Assembly (NCBI GenBank): GCA_905250025.1
Contig: CAJNOJ010000114.1
Span: 1-64,000, forward strand
DNA from: Adineta ricciae
Taxonomy: Eukaryota > Rotifera > Eurotatoria > Adinetida > Adinetidae
DNA: 64,000 nt
Reading direction: 5' to 3'
How positions within the stretch are numbered: the first letter of the stretch is position 1; each line of letters starts with the position of its first letter. Under the pieces are notes generated by a model. The model saw only the letters and a program-made list of their open reading frames with translations, had not been told where the DNA came from and did no database searches. Below, one piece after another: positions 34,656-44,505 of the stretch. The translations under genes and the position numbers were made by a program.

Positions 34656-37031
34656 TTAATGGTCTAAAGCAATCATTGTGACACGTGCTAAACGTTTCAA
34701 ATATTCATTTAATGCATGAATGCGAGTAGATCTATTCGCTGCCTGGATTTCGAATAGTGCGTAAGAGAACGTGACATTATTGACATAATTAAAATTGATA
34801 TTATGCATACAAACTGGAAATATCGATGGACCAAATGCACGACACAGACCTTGTCTGATGATTTCATTAACACTTTTTTCATAACATATCACTTCTCGAC
34901 ATTGTATTGCACTGGCCAAAAATGGTTCATAAGGAACGTGGATTGCAAATCTTATCATTGGTTCTAACGATTCATTATCAAAATGCTGATACCAATATCG
35001 GTCATAATCATTTTTCTTTGCGTGTCCACGTTCCAAATAACTACCGACTTGACACATCCAACAAAATTCTTGGTAATGCACTGATGACAGCTGCGTTAAA
35101 TGATCTTCATAACATTTGCTCTTGGTTTCATAGAACCATTCTCGAAATGCCAAAAATGTTGTTCGAGCGAATGTAACTGGTTGTGTGACCATGTAGTGCC
35201 CATCATACATCCCTGTGCCCATCACAGCTTCCAGTGATCGCCGCCATAAGTCTGGCTGAAACGACTGCGATGACGGTAAGATAATTTTTCCTTGGCGAAA
35301 AATCAAATCTGGTGTAACTGGCGCATGCAGTACACAATCACTATCAATTGTGACGATATATTCAGCGCGAGAATGTCGATCGAGGTTTAAATAACTATAT
35401 TGATTGAATACTCGTCCAGGTAAACAAGGTGTATGTTCAAAAGTGACCAGATAATGATGTGTGGGCTGTCGCGGTAAGAAGTATTTCAGAATTGGTTCAT
35501 CGCCCACATCGAGTACGATGATAACTGAACCGAGAAATCTCGGCCAAAATAGTTCGATGCTTTCGAAAAGGTACTTCATTTCCATGATGCCATGGCAACC
35601 ACCGCGCAGGTAGAGATCAATCGACGGCGGATTTGTTCCCCAAGCAATTTCTAATATTCGATTGATAAATTCATTGGCATTTTCTCCAAATATTGTTTTT
35701 TGTGGATAATCCCAATTTATTGATCTGGTATATGGTTGGCATTGACGAGCATTACATGTTTTCCAGATAGATGCATTCCGATTTCGACAATTTTCAGGGA
35801 GAGAATAATCTTGAACAGGTCGGACTTCGATTTTCGGTGCTAAACGACGCGCTTTGGTCGATTGAGGCAAATATGCTCGATAAATGTCATAACCTTGACG
35901 TTGCTTCATCGTTGTAATCGCTTTCATCGGATATCGATAAGATATTGTCTGATTGTACATAATCGGTTGGAAGTCTTTGTAATAATCATCGTTACCAAAA
36001 CGAAGAGTTTTAATATATTTAGTTTCAATAATTGCAGCGAAAATAATAAGGGCAATGGTCAGAATACCAAAGCAACTTTTTGACGCTGATCTGGTCGTTT
36101 GCGAATACAGCCAGCCGAGAAAAAGAACGGAAATTGCACCTATCGAAGCAATGATATCCAAAGTTGATTTGACGAATATTTCGCTGAGAACAATCACCGA
36201 AAATTTATTAACATTGTTCGTCACCATCATCGACGTCGCAGATATTAATTTATTCAACGCAAATGCTGAGATACTTAAGGCAAAGCCCAGAAGACTGGAG
36301 ATCAATATTAAAATAATCGATAACATCGTCTGAGAATGTTCAAGTTCAAAATTCATCACTAATCTTCTCAATTCTCCTGTTACACAAAGAATTATCCAAA
36401 GTACAGGTAATGATAGTAAATTGTTATAATAAGACATTCCAATCGGTCCGATATTTTCGAAATAAGCCAAATGAATGATTTTCTTAATATATATTTGATA
36501 AACACTCGTACTGATTATATTCACACCTAACCAAACATAACCTTGAACATTGAAAGTGAAATCATGTTTTGCATAGAGTCCAGCGCCGCCTAGCATTCCG
36601 AGTAGAATGAAAATTGAAAAGCGATTGGTTTTGTGATTGAGAAACAGATATTCCAAAAATGCGACAAATAAACTGGTTAAATTCCTCATGACGATCACTG
36701 TTGGGACACTGACATAGATCAATGCAGTTAAACTTGAGATTAACATGAGAACAAACAAGAGAACCAATGGCATCCAAAGTTGTAACACCGTTCGATTCAA
36801 TGCTGGTAGAGCTCCAAAAGTTGAATGGAAATATCGCGAACAGAAAATCAACAGAACTACTGCGAAGGTATTCTGTACGATCAAAAGAAGATTTGCATAT
36901 GGAAAAAGAGCCACGGTAATTTTGTTTAATAATGTTAAAAACGTTCCAGAGATACAATAGATGATCAAGACAACAATCGTGCTCGAATTCTGTTCGGAAA
37001 TATCATCGCAACAGATTGAATTTGTCTGCAT
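34656..37031 (-). CDS. Nucleotide-sugar transporter fused to lumenal glycosyltransferase (hap2)
   Basis: Single exon, ATG at 37031 (791 aa). Residues about 18-310 form a drug/metabolite-type nucleotide-sugar transporter: about ten helices, NKITVALFPYANLLL, VPTVIVMRNLTSLFVAFLEY and GGAGLYAKHDFTFNVQGY, most like the GDP-mannose transporter group, with NNVNK where those have GALNK. One extra helix (about 321-338) follows, which should place the C terminus in the Golgi lumen. Residues about 350-791 look like a glycosyltransferase with a metal-binding DxD (IDSDC, D563/D565) after RAEYIVT, and several N-x-S/T sites. Family of the transferase not identified. Divergent, 260 bp, from the dehydratase-reductase gene. 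One polypeptide could import a nucleotide sugar and use it. Confidence 0.8.
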   Translation of the reverse strand: MQTNSICCDDISEQNSSTIVVLIIYCISGTFLTLLNKITVALFPYANLLLIVQNTFAVVLLIFCSRYFHSTFGALPALNRTVLQLWMPLVLLFVLMLISSLTALIYVSVPTVIVMRNLTSLFVAFLEYLFLNHKTNRFSIFILLGMLGGAGLYAKHDFTFNVQGYVWLGVNIISTSVYQIYIKKIIHLAYFENIGPIGMSYYNNLLSLPVLWIILCVTGELRRLVMNFELEHSQTMLSIILILISSLLGFALSISAFALNKLISATSMMVTNNVNKFSVIVLSEIFVKSTLDIIASIGAISVLFLGWLYSQTTRSASKSCFGILTIALIIFAAIIETKYIKTLRFGNDDYYKDFQPIMYNQTISYRYPMKAITTMKQRQGYDIYRAYLPQSTKARRLAPKIEVRPVQDYSLPENCRNRNASIWKTCNARQCQPYTRSINWDYPQKTIFGENANEFINRILEIAWGTNPPSIDLYLRGGCHGIMEMKYLFESIELFWPRFLGSVIIVLDVGDEPILKYFLPRQPTHHYLVTFEHTPCLPGRVFNQYSYLNLDRHSRAEYIVTIDSDCVLHAPVTPDLIFRQGKIILPSSQSFQPDLWRRSLEAVMGTGMYDGHYMVTQPVTFARTTFLAFREWFYETKSKCYEDHLTQLSSVHYQEFCWMCQVGSYLERGHAKKNDYDRYWYQHFDNESLEPMIRFAIHVPYEPFLASAIQCREVICYEKSVNEIIRQGLCRAFGPSIFPVCMHNINFNYVNNVTFSYALFEIQAANRSTRIHALNEYLKRLARVTMIALDH

Positions 37032-37291
37032 TGTCAAAGTGTTCTTTTCGTTGGAGAAAAGTGTACTGAGGAAAAGGAAAAGAAAAGTTTCTATCGATTT
37101 ATTGAGTTAAACACACATCCGTTTCTCTTTTTCCAATTTGATCGGTACTAATGAGGCGTATGCTTCATTAATCGGAACGCTACTTACGCCATCGGGCAAA
37201 TAAATCGTGACTATCGACAGAACAGAGAGAGAAAAGGCTTTTCCTTTCTTTCCGCCATTCATTAACTTACACCTTCAGACTTTTATTGAAC
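37032..37291. promoter_or_regulatory. Divergent promoter with conserved palindrome (hap2)
   Basis: 260 bp between the transporter-glycosyltransferase start (37031) and the dehydratase-reductase start (37292). It contains TAATGAGGC-GTAT-GCTTCATTA at 37149-37170, a near-perfect inverted repeat (one mismatch per arm). The same palindrome is kept in hap1 at 58824-58845. A shared transcription-factor site is the simplest idea. No clear TATA box. Confidence 0.5.
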
Positions 37292-39583
37292 ATGACTAGT
37301 GAAACGTCCTCTTCTTCGGAATGGAAAACGACTATTACAAATGAGTGGAGAGCTCGTCGTTTAGCTGAAACGAAAGATGTGTCACTTTTATTTCCATTAG
37401 CGATGAATCCGTTTGGTGAAGACGAAATTTTAGCCATGACGGACGTTTTATTGACAGGTCGATTAACATTAGGCAAACAAATTGAACATGCTGAAAAGAA
37501 ATTTGCAGAAATTGTTGGTGTACCTTACGCTGTGATGGTCAATTCAGGAAGTTCGGCAAATTTATTGGCTGTGTCAGCAATAGCGAACAAATTACGAACA
37601 AGACATTGTCAAGCAGGTGATCATGTTCTCGTACCAGCTGTTTCTTGGTCGACAAGTGTGTTTCCATTGATTCAACACGGTCTTCGTCCAATTTTCGTCG
37701 ATGTTGATCCACGTACGTTTAATATTTCAATTCACGAACTCGAACGCAAATTAACCAATCATGTGAAAGCAATCATGGCTGTTCATGTGCTCGGAAACTC
37801 AGTTAACATGAAGTTATTGATGGAATTTGTTCGACGACATGGACTTCTTCTAATTGAAGACACATGTGAATCGTTGGGAAGTTATTGTTTAATCGATGGA
37901 AATAGTCAACGCAAAATGTTAGGGACATTTGGAGATTTCGGAACATTTTCATTCTATTTTTCACATCATATTACTAGCGGTGAAGGTGGAATGATAACAT
38001 GTCATACAGAAGATGATTACAATTTCCTCCGTTGTTTGCGCGCTCATGGTTGGACAAGACATTTGACAAATCGTCAGCAGATTGAAGATCTATATCCTGA
38101 TATTGATTGTCGATTTTTGTTTATTAATATGGGTTACAATCTTCGACCGTTAGAAGTTCAAGGCGCCATGCTGAGTGTTCAATTAGATAAACTCGATGAA
38201 TTCAATCGACACCGTCGTGAGAACTTTCGCCTGATTAGAGAAAGTCTTTCACGTGATGAAAGATTTTCATCATTGATGTCGTTGATGGAAGCTTCGGAAG
38301 GGATCGATCCAGCTTGGTTCGGTTTAGCCTTTCTTCTGCATCGTCCGTATACGCATCAACGATGTGAGTTTTTGAAGTATCTCGAAAAGAACGGCATCGA
38401 AAATCGTCCGATTATCAGTGGAAATTTTATTCGTCAGCCATGTATTTCCACATTCTGTGACGAAGAACATCCGGAAAACTATCCAGGCGCGGAAGTGATT
38501 CATTCGCGTGGGTTTTTCATCGGTGTTCATCAAATTCCTCTTGATCAAGCTGTGATCAATCAACTCGTGAATATCATGTTAGCATTTCCATTCTCTCCTT
38601 ATCATTTCACGTTAGTTACGGGCAGTAACGGCATGTTGGGTCGATACATTCGTGATGTTGTCTTAGAGCAAACATCTTCACCGGAAATCGCCGACACCAA
38701 ACCGCGAAAAATTCGAACAAAGGATTCTGAATGGATCTTTATTACTCGCGAAGATGGTGATCTACGAAGAGTCGAAGATGTGCAAAATATTTTTAAACGA
38801 TATCAACCAACGCGTGTTATTCATTGTGCTGCACGTCTTGCATCGATCCAAGAAATGTCTGCTAAACCTGTCGAATACTGGTTTGATAACGTTACAGTGA
38901 ACAATAATATTCTGAAAACAGCCTACGAATTTCAAACATGGATCGGCCAGATAAAGTTAGTTTCCATTTTGTCGACAGTCATGTTTCCGAAAGATGCACA
39001 ATTACCAATTGATACATCTTCGATTTACAACGGTTCTCCTCATCCAGCGTCTGAATCGTATGCCTATGCAAAACGATCCTTAGCAAAATTAACTCAATGG
39101 TATAGAACTGAATATCATTGCAATTTCGTTTCAATCTTACCAGGCAATTTCTTTGGTGCTTACGGCGATTTCAATCCGCATACAGCACCGCTTGTCAATG
39201 CATTAATCGCAAAGATTGAAAATCAAAATCCATCGATTCCTCTACAAATGATCGGAACGGGTCAACCGCTTCGACAAATTATGTTCGCAGAAGATCTCGC
39301 TCGAATTGTCCTATGGTCCTTAGAAAGCTACAGTGAAGATCAACCATTGATCGTCGCCGGAGAGGAAATCTCCATCGCTCAACTCGTTCAACTGATTGCT
39401 CAACAAATGAACTACCGAGGTGTAATTCAGTTCGATAATGATACAAACAAAGATGGTCCGTTACGGCGTACAGCTAATATGTCTGTATTCTCAAAACTTT
39501 ATCCATCATTTCGAATGACATCACTCTCTCTCGGAATTCAAAAAACAATCGAATGGTTCCGAAATCAGTCAAGATATGTTTGA
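37292..39583 (+). CDS. Fused GDP-sugar 3-dehydratase (ColD-like) and GDP-fucose-synthase-like reductase (hap2)
   Basis: Single exon, ATG at 37292 (763 aa). Residues about 35-430 are a DegT/DnrJ/EryC1 PLP/PMP enzyme: NSGSSANLL, VPAVSWSTSVFPL, FVDVDP, EDTCES and GDFGTFSFYF. The Schiff-base Lys is replaced by His (FSHHITSGEGG, H225), the mark of the C-3 dehydratases ColD and RfbH/E1. The iron-sulphur cysteines of E1 are absent, and RAHGWTR...GYNLRPLE is ColD-like. Residues about 440-763 are an SDR very like GDP-L-fucose synthase: TGSNGMLG, LSTVMFP, YAYAK (Y590, K594). The epimerase Cys (LSTCIFP in animals) is Val563, and the partner His aligns with Pro633. Prediction: 3-deoxygenation of GDP-4-keto-6-deoxymannose, then 4-keto reduction without epimerisation. 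Cytosolic. Its stop overlaps the convergent GT25-like gene by 19 bp. Confidence 0.85.
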   Translation: MTSETSSSSEWKTTITNEWRARRLAETKDVSLLFPLAMNPFGEDEILAMTDVLLTGRLTLGKQIEHAEKKFAEIVGVPYAVMVNSGSSANLLAVSAIANKLRTRHCQAGDHVLVPAVSWSTSVFPLIQHGLRPIFVDVDPRTFNISIHELERKLTNHVKAIMAVHVLGNSVNMKLLMEFVRRHGLLLIEDTCESLGSYCLIDGNSQRKMLGTFGDFGTFSFYFSHHITSGEGGMITCHTEDDYNFLRCLRAHGWTRHLTNRQQIEDLYPDIDCRFLFINMGYNLRPLEVQGAMLSVQLDKLDEFNRHRRENFRLIRESLSRDERFSSLMSLMEASEGIDPAWFGLAFLLHRPYTHQRCEFLKYLEKNGIENRPIISGNFIRQPCISTFCDEEHPENYPGAEVIHSRGFFIGVHQIPLDQAVINQLVNIMLAFPFSPYHFTLVTGSNGMLGRYIRDVVLEQTSSPEIADTKPRKIRTKDSEWIFITREDGDLRRVEDVQNIFKRYQPTRVIHCAARLASIQEMSAKPVEYWFDNVTVNNNILKTAYEFQTWIGQIKLVSILSTVMFPKDAQLPIDTSSIYNGSPHPASESYAYAKRSLAKLTQWYRTEYHCNFVSILPGNFFGAYGDFNPHTAPLVNALIAKIENQNPSIPLQMIGTGQPLRQIMFAEDLARIVLWSLESYSEDQPLIVAGEEISIAQLVQLIAQQMNYRGVIQFDNDTNKDGPLRRTANMSVFSKLYPSFRMTSLSLGIQKTIEWFRNQSRYV

Positions 39584-40573
39584 CTTCGAAAAGTTTCAAT
39601 ATGATCATAGTCACGAATTTGATTGCCTTGATAAGCCAATGGCGGATCAATCCAGAATGATTGCAGTGTTGATGATAAACGAAATAAATAATTCTGCAAA
39701 AAATCTGAATTCTGAAAGTCGTTTTTCTGCACTTGGAGTTCTTCGATCAGTGCTCGAGCTGAGCATGGTGTTAATAGGTAAGCATGTGTACATCGTGATG
39801 CATTGAATTTTTGTGTGGATAACAGTGGAAATCCATAGGATGGAAATTTTTGAAAATGTTCATCATGAAACCGAAAACATGTGCCGATAACAAACATCGG
39901 ATTTTGATCTATCCATTCATTCGATGCGATTTGCTTTCGTTTTTGTGTTAGACAGATTTTGTTGAAGCGTAATGCACCAGTGTGCAGGAGTCTATAGATC
40001 ATACGAAGAAGTTTTTCTTTGAAATATGGAAAGAAGATGGCGTCATCTTCTAGTATTAATGCTAAACGAATGTTCCGTTCGGCTATTTCATACCAGGTAT
40101 CGACATGTTCCATTGTAATTGCACATCGTCGTTGTTGATCGTGAGTTAAGGAACGATTTTCAAAATTCAATCGTTGATAAACCTGTGAAAAAGATGACTG
40201 ACATGTCGTTCGATTAGACGACCATTTGTTATTATGGAAATCACATCGATAAAGGAGAACTTTGTTGGCTGAGCTGGTGAGATATCGTTTGGATTTAAAT
40301 CACCCGGGAGTGCACAAATGTTCCATTGATAGCCGATTTCTGACTGTTGGAGTTCAGCTTTAGAATAATAATCATATGCTATACCATCGTGATGATAAGC
40401 TGAATAATCTTTGTCGGTGAAACTCTTCAATTCGTACAGTATGATTAAAAAAACATTGACAAGTTCACAAGAACTTCGGTTTAATCAATATACGAACAGA
40501 GATTGAACACTTTCAAGAGAATGATAATGACGATGAGTAGATAAAAAAAGCGTGAATTATAACGACTGATTAT
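39565..40573 (-). pseudogene. GT25-like type II glycosyltransferase, decayed hap2 allele
   Basis: Homologous to 61242-62332. Exon 1, with the membrane anchor (FFYLLIVIIILLKVF), is recognisable, but its start codon is ATA (40573-40571) where hap1 has ATG. An 82 bp deletion has removed the segment between two copies of a 12 bp repeat present in hap1 (CATGTCGTTCGA, single copy here at 40202-40213) and shifts the frame. The catalytic part with ILEDDAIF and the CTHAYLL segment remains open (39565-40170). Probably a non-functional allele. Confidence 0.75.
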
Positions 40574-40579
40574 TCAAAT

Positions 40580-41035
40580 AACCGATGTGTTAGCGAAAAA
40601 CGTTTTTCCTAAATGAGTCTTGTCCGTAAAAACTAGATCGTTCGGCTCAGAATTTAATTCTGTATCGAATGGTGGTGCTTTTATTTACGGGAGAAACTTT
40701 GGACAAATTGTATTTGGATCATAGATGGGCTTATAGGGGGCAATCAAAGGCGTAGGTAGAAATTTTTCCAAAGTGTGCCCCATAAATAAAAGTACCACCA
40801 TTCGATACAGAATTAAATTCTCAGTCGAGCGGTGTAGTTTTTATGGACGGGGCTCATTTAGTAAAAAAGTTTCCAGCTAACACATCGTGTGTTTGCAGTG
40901 GCGCAACCAGGGGAGTGGCAAATGGGCAATTGCCCATTCAAAATTTTTGAGGATCGTTTTTGCCCATTGCTCAAAAATTCCTGGTTGCGCCACTGTGTGT
41001 TTGTGCTAGTTCCTTCGTGTTAGCTTCGCACTGAT
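40580..41035. mobile_element. Foldback (Mutator-like) MITE, left end truncated, with nested insertion
   Basis: Two inverted arms pair over more than 120 bp (for example GTACCACCATTCGATACAG on one side, its inverted partner near 40670). The sequence is clearly the same family as the complete element at 47819-48202. The outermost left arm is missing and the right arm is interrupted by a 100 bp MITE (40896-40995). Confidence 0.7.
40896..40995. mobile_element. hAT-type MITE, 100 bp, with 8 bp target duplication
   Basis: The ends are inverted repeats CAGTGGCGCAACCAGG / CCTGGTTGCGCCACTG, flanked by perfect 8 bp direct repeats TGTGTTTG (40888-40895, 40996-41003), the hAT hallmark. No coding capacity. 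It lies inside the right arm of the foldback element, so it is younger than that element. Confidence 0.8.
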
Positions 41036-42922
41036 GTGATCGGACGACAGAATGAAAATTTGCACGGCTCCTTTTACATGAGAAAGGAAAATCCTAACAA
41101 ATCGTCTTATGATCGACGTTAATACTCGTTTGTTCCAAAATTTTCTTCGGATGACTATAGTATTACAGTTTCCTTTCGAGTAGATAAAAGAATCAGATGA
41201 GCTAAGATTTTCTATATAGCTTCATCTCATTAATATTGCAATCGTGTTCGAAATAAGCCCGCTCGTTTGTATTAATACTGACTTTCTGAAAGGAAACGCA
41301 CTCGAATTTCTGTGGAGCATTGTTAGATCTTGGAAAGCGTCGAAGATGCGTTAGCCGATCGTTATAAAAGTAGTTGTGGAGGACTCCACTGACAGTTCTC
41401 CCAACCAGCTTCGTGGTAGTGCATGCCAAAAAGCATTCAGCTACATGTATGATAGTACTGATCTACGAAAACGTCAATATGTGGTGAGGAGCTGCATGAT
41501 GAGGAATTTTTGAGAAAGCGAGTGAAATACATCCAGATCACCTGTCTGTTAGTCATAGCTCTGTGTTGTACGCACCGTCATTAAACTGTGCAAGACGAAT
41601 TTATATTTTGTGAGAGGTTAAAATGAAGGGAGAGCACGAGGATGTGTCTCAGTCAATAGACTTCGATAAACTTCATTGAAGTTATCGTTGTGATTCTTGG
41701 CGCTAAGAAGATTATTCTAGATGTGTTGGATGCTGTGAAGTGTACAAATCCATTCACAAACAGCACCTGTTTTAGTTAAAGTGCCAACAACATGTTACAA
41801 AGAACAGGTTTGAAACATTTTATCGCTGCAGTAGGCTAAAAATATGAGTGCATTACTAGAATTGGTCAGTGTCCTCCATCTGTTTATACGATAACTCTAG
41901 AAAGGCTAATATGATTGAGATGAAATTGTTGACGATGAGAGTGATTGGACGAGCGAATCATGGATTATCAACAAAAAAAGAAATGATATTTCTATATGAT
42001 CCATTATGTCTTCTATCTAATACACTTTTTCCCAGTACACATTTCTTGCATCAAGAATCGCCATACTATCTATATAAGTGATAAAATATGAAGAATGAAA
42101 ATACTCTTTAAGTTATCTGTATAACTTCCCGTCACAAATCACATGCTGAGAATGAAGAGTGACTTGAGCTGATCTTTACTGTGTGAATGTAGAGAAAAGA
42201 ATTTATGGTACTAGAATTGAGGAATGAGACTGTGAATTGATAAGTTTTTTTCCTTTTCTGAAACAAAGAATTATGCAGCGTTAAAACCAGCGGCCTGGAA
42301 TGTAAAAAGTTTGTCTTTCCTATCCAATGAAAATTCAGTATTCACTAAACTAGCGAAAAAATCTGGTTGACGCAAAAGAGTGGACCAAGGGGTGATTTGA
42401 CGTGGAGGATCTAGAATCCGGCGTTAGCCTTTATCTGAACCATTTCATACGATCTATGTTCATCCTTGTCTTTCATGAAGAATCTGAACTTGCACGACCG
42501 TCTGTTTGAGTTGGATAAATAGTTCTCGATAGCAGTGGCTTTAAAAGTAATAAATTGCTTTAAAAATCGCAGTTCAAGTAAACTATAGAATAAGTATGAG
42601 ACTTATACCAGCATTGTTTAAGAGTTTTTGTATCGCTGACTACGATACATTAGATTATCTGATCAAATTTTCAATAGACATACATGGAGAAAAAATAAAT
42701 GAATGTTTGTCGTTCTACTGTTAGATTCAGCTAGACATGAGAAAAACTAACCTATTCGAAGTATAGCGACTCAGAAGATAGCATCAAGTCTCAACAGCTC
42801 CCTTCCCAGAATCGCATTAGTACAGAGTGTTCTTTTTCAAAAAGCAGTTAAAAGAACTTCCTCTATTCGTTTCCAAAGCGAATCAGAAGTAGATGGAATA
42901 GTGAAGACGTGTGCTTATCAGC

Positions 42923-42960
42923 GACTAGCCGTTAGTGTCCGACCGGAGGGACGCTGGTGA
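42923..42960 (-). repeat. Interspersed hairpin motif, copy 1
   Basis: GACTAGCCGTTAGTGTCCGA then CCGGAGGGACGCTGG: the inverted form of a GC-richer motif seen also at 43366-43410, 46556-46608, 53886-53936, 54208-54256 and 54536-54587. Confidence 0.5.
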
Positions 42961-43365
42961 GTAATTAAGGGTTTGTCTAGAAGGCCTGTACGAACGAAAA
43001 GAAGTATGAGTGATATTTTCCTTAAAAGTATCAACGATTAAATCTATGCAGTTTTACCAATAGTACTTGTTTCTTGCCTTTCGCTTTCTACACACGATTT
43101 AAAGATACTTTGAAGTGATGAAAAGTTGAAAAACATTTAAAAGAAGTTTATGCATAAACTTCTCATTGTTCCTGACTTCTCTTGGGCCCAGGTTTAGTTT
43201 GAAGACTTTTCCAAGGGTTGGTAAAGCTCCTTCAAAAATACCTCAGCGAGTGCTAAGGACGAGCGTCACTCCTGTGTTTATTGATTATCTTAGTAAAGAT
43301 TGTTCAATTAAACGTTGTGATGAATAAAATAAAACAGTATAGTCAGAATTCGAGAGGATTGTGGA

Positions 43366-43410
43366 ACGGCGAGTCGTGAGTGTCACCCAGTAGGAATGCC
43401 GACAAACGGA
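43366..43410 (-). repeat. Interspersed hairpin motif, copy 2 (diverged)
   Basis: ACGGCGAGTCGTGAGTGTCA then CCCAGTAGGAATGCCGACAA: lines up with copy 1 over most of its length with substitutions in the loop. Confidence 0.4.
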
Positions 43411-44505
43411 GACGTGGGTGAAGGTGGAAAGTTCAGGTTATCCGTTCTTAGAGAGTTACCACTTCATTTTCACAGTGACCCTCATGAAGAAAAGCACACT
43501 AAATAAAAGGAAAGATAACAAAAGGAGACAAGAGAGAGGAGGTATCACATGAGACATTGGGTTTGCTGGCAGGACACCCCTACCCCACATAAAGTCACTT
43601 GAATTAACTTTCACATATTTATAGTGCTCAAAAATATGTAGTATTGTTTTATTTTTGATCTAAAAGTACTTTTGATGCTGTCTATACTTTGGGAAGACGG
43701 AGAGGATGGTTTCAAGAAGCAGATGCGGTGTCAAGTATGGATTGCTGGGACTGTTCTCTGACTGAGTTGTTAAAAATACTTAAAAATTGATCATTTTCTC
43801 ATAAATATGTGGGACTTCAAGAAGCTGAGCCTTCAGAAGGGGGTGAAACAATTCTTCGATCTAGAACTTCTACTTATTTCTCTTCAAAAAATATATGTGA
43901 GTTCCACAGAATATTGCAGCAAAACGAGGAATTTTTAAACGAAAGTGGACTAAGGAAAGAAAATACGTAGATTGTATCTGGGACGCCTAGGAAGTCGGCT
44001 AGTGATAGAAAACAGTTTTTCTTCCTTAGGAAATGAGTTTATGCTTTTCAATGATTAAGAGCTAATTTGAACGTTCAAAAAGTAGTGTTACAGATTTAGT
44101 TTTCCATGCTGAACCAGGAGGAAAAGCTTTCAAAGCTTTAATACATTTAAAAAGATCCTATCGCCAAACTCCTGGCAGAAAACTCAGCTTTTTAGAATTT
44201 AGGGTTTTGAGGCTTTTTAAGATTTTCTACTTGCAGTCAACTTTCTATGCGAATGCACTGTACATAACCGGATTTAGCACATCAAATTGCATCAGGCTGC
44301 GTAAGAAGTAAAGCAAAAGTTTGCTCGAAATTTGCATTGCGCTAACCTTTCTAAGGAACCAAATTACTTTACTAAGATATATAATATTCTTAGTAATGGT
44401 GTTTTATAGAAAATAAAAAGTAACAGTAAATTTTTCTTCTCGGTATCTTCACACCGCTGAACGTGAGAGTTACTGGCCCCTGTTGAATCGGAACAAATAA
44501 TTCAC

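Larger units (their letters stand above)
40574..44505. other. Gene-poor, repeat-bearing region
   Basis: About 3.9 kb without a gene I can support. It holds a truncated foldback element (40580-41035), an inserted 100 bp hAT-type MITE, and two copies of a hairpin motif (42923-42960, 43366-43410), described separately. The rest is AT-rich unique-looking DNA. Confidence 0.5.

Noticed and set aside
35862-36960. Open frames antisense to the transporter part (also 57731-58687)
   Set aside because: Shadow frames of the transporter-glycosyltransferase gene with no recognisable content.
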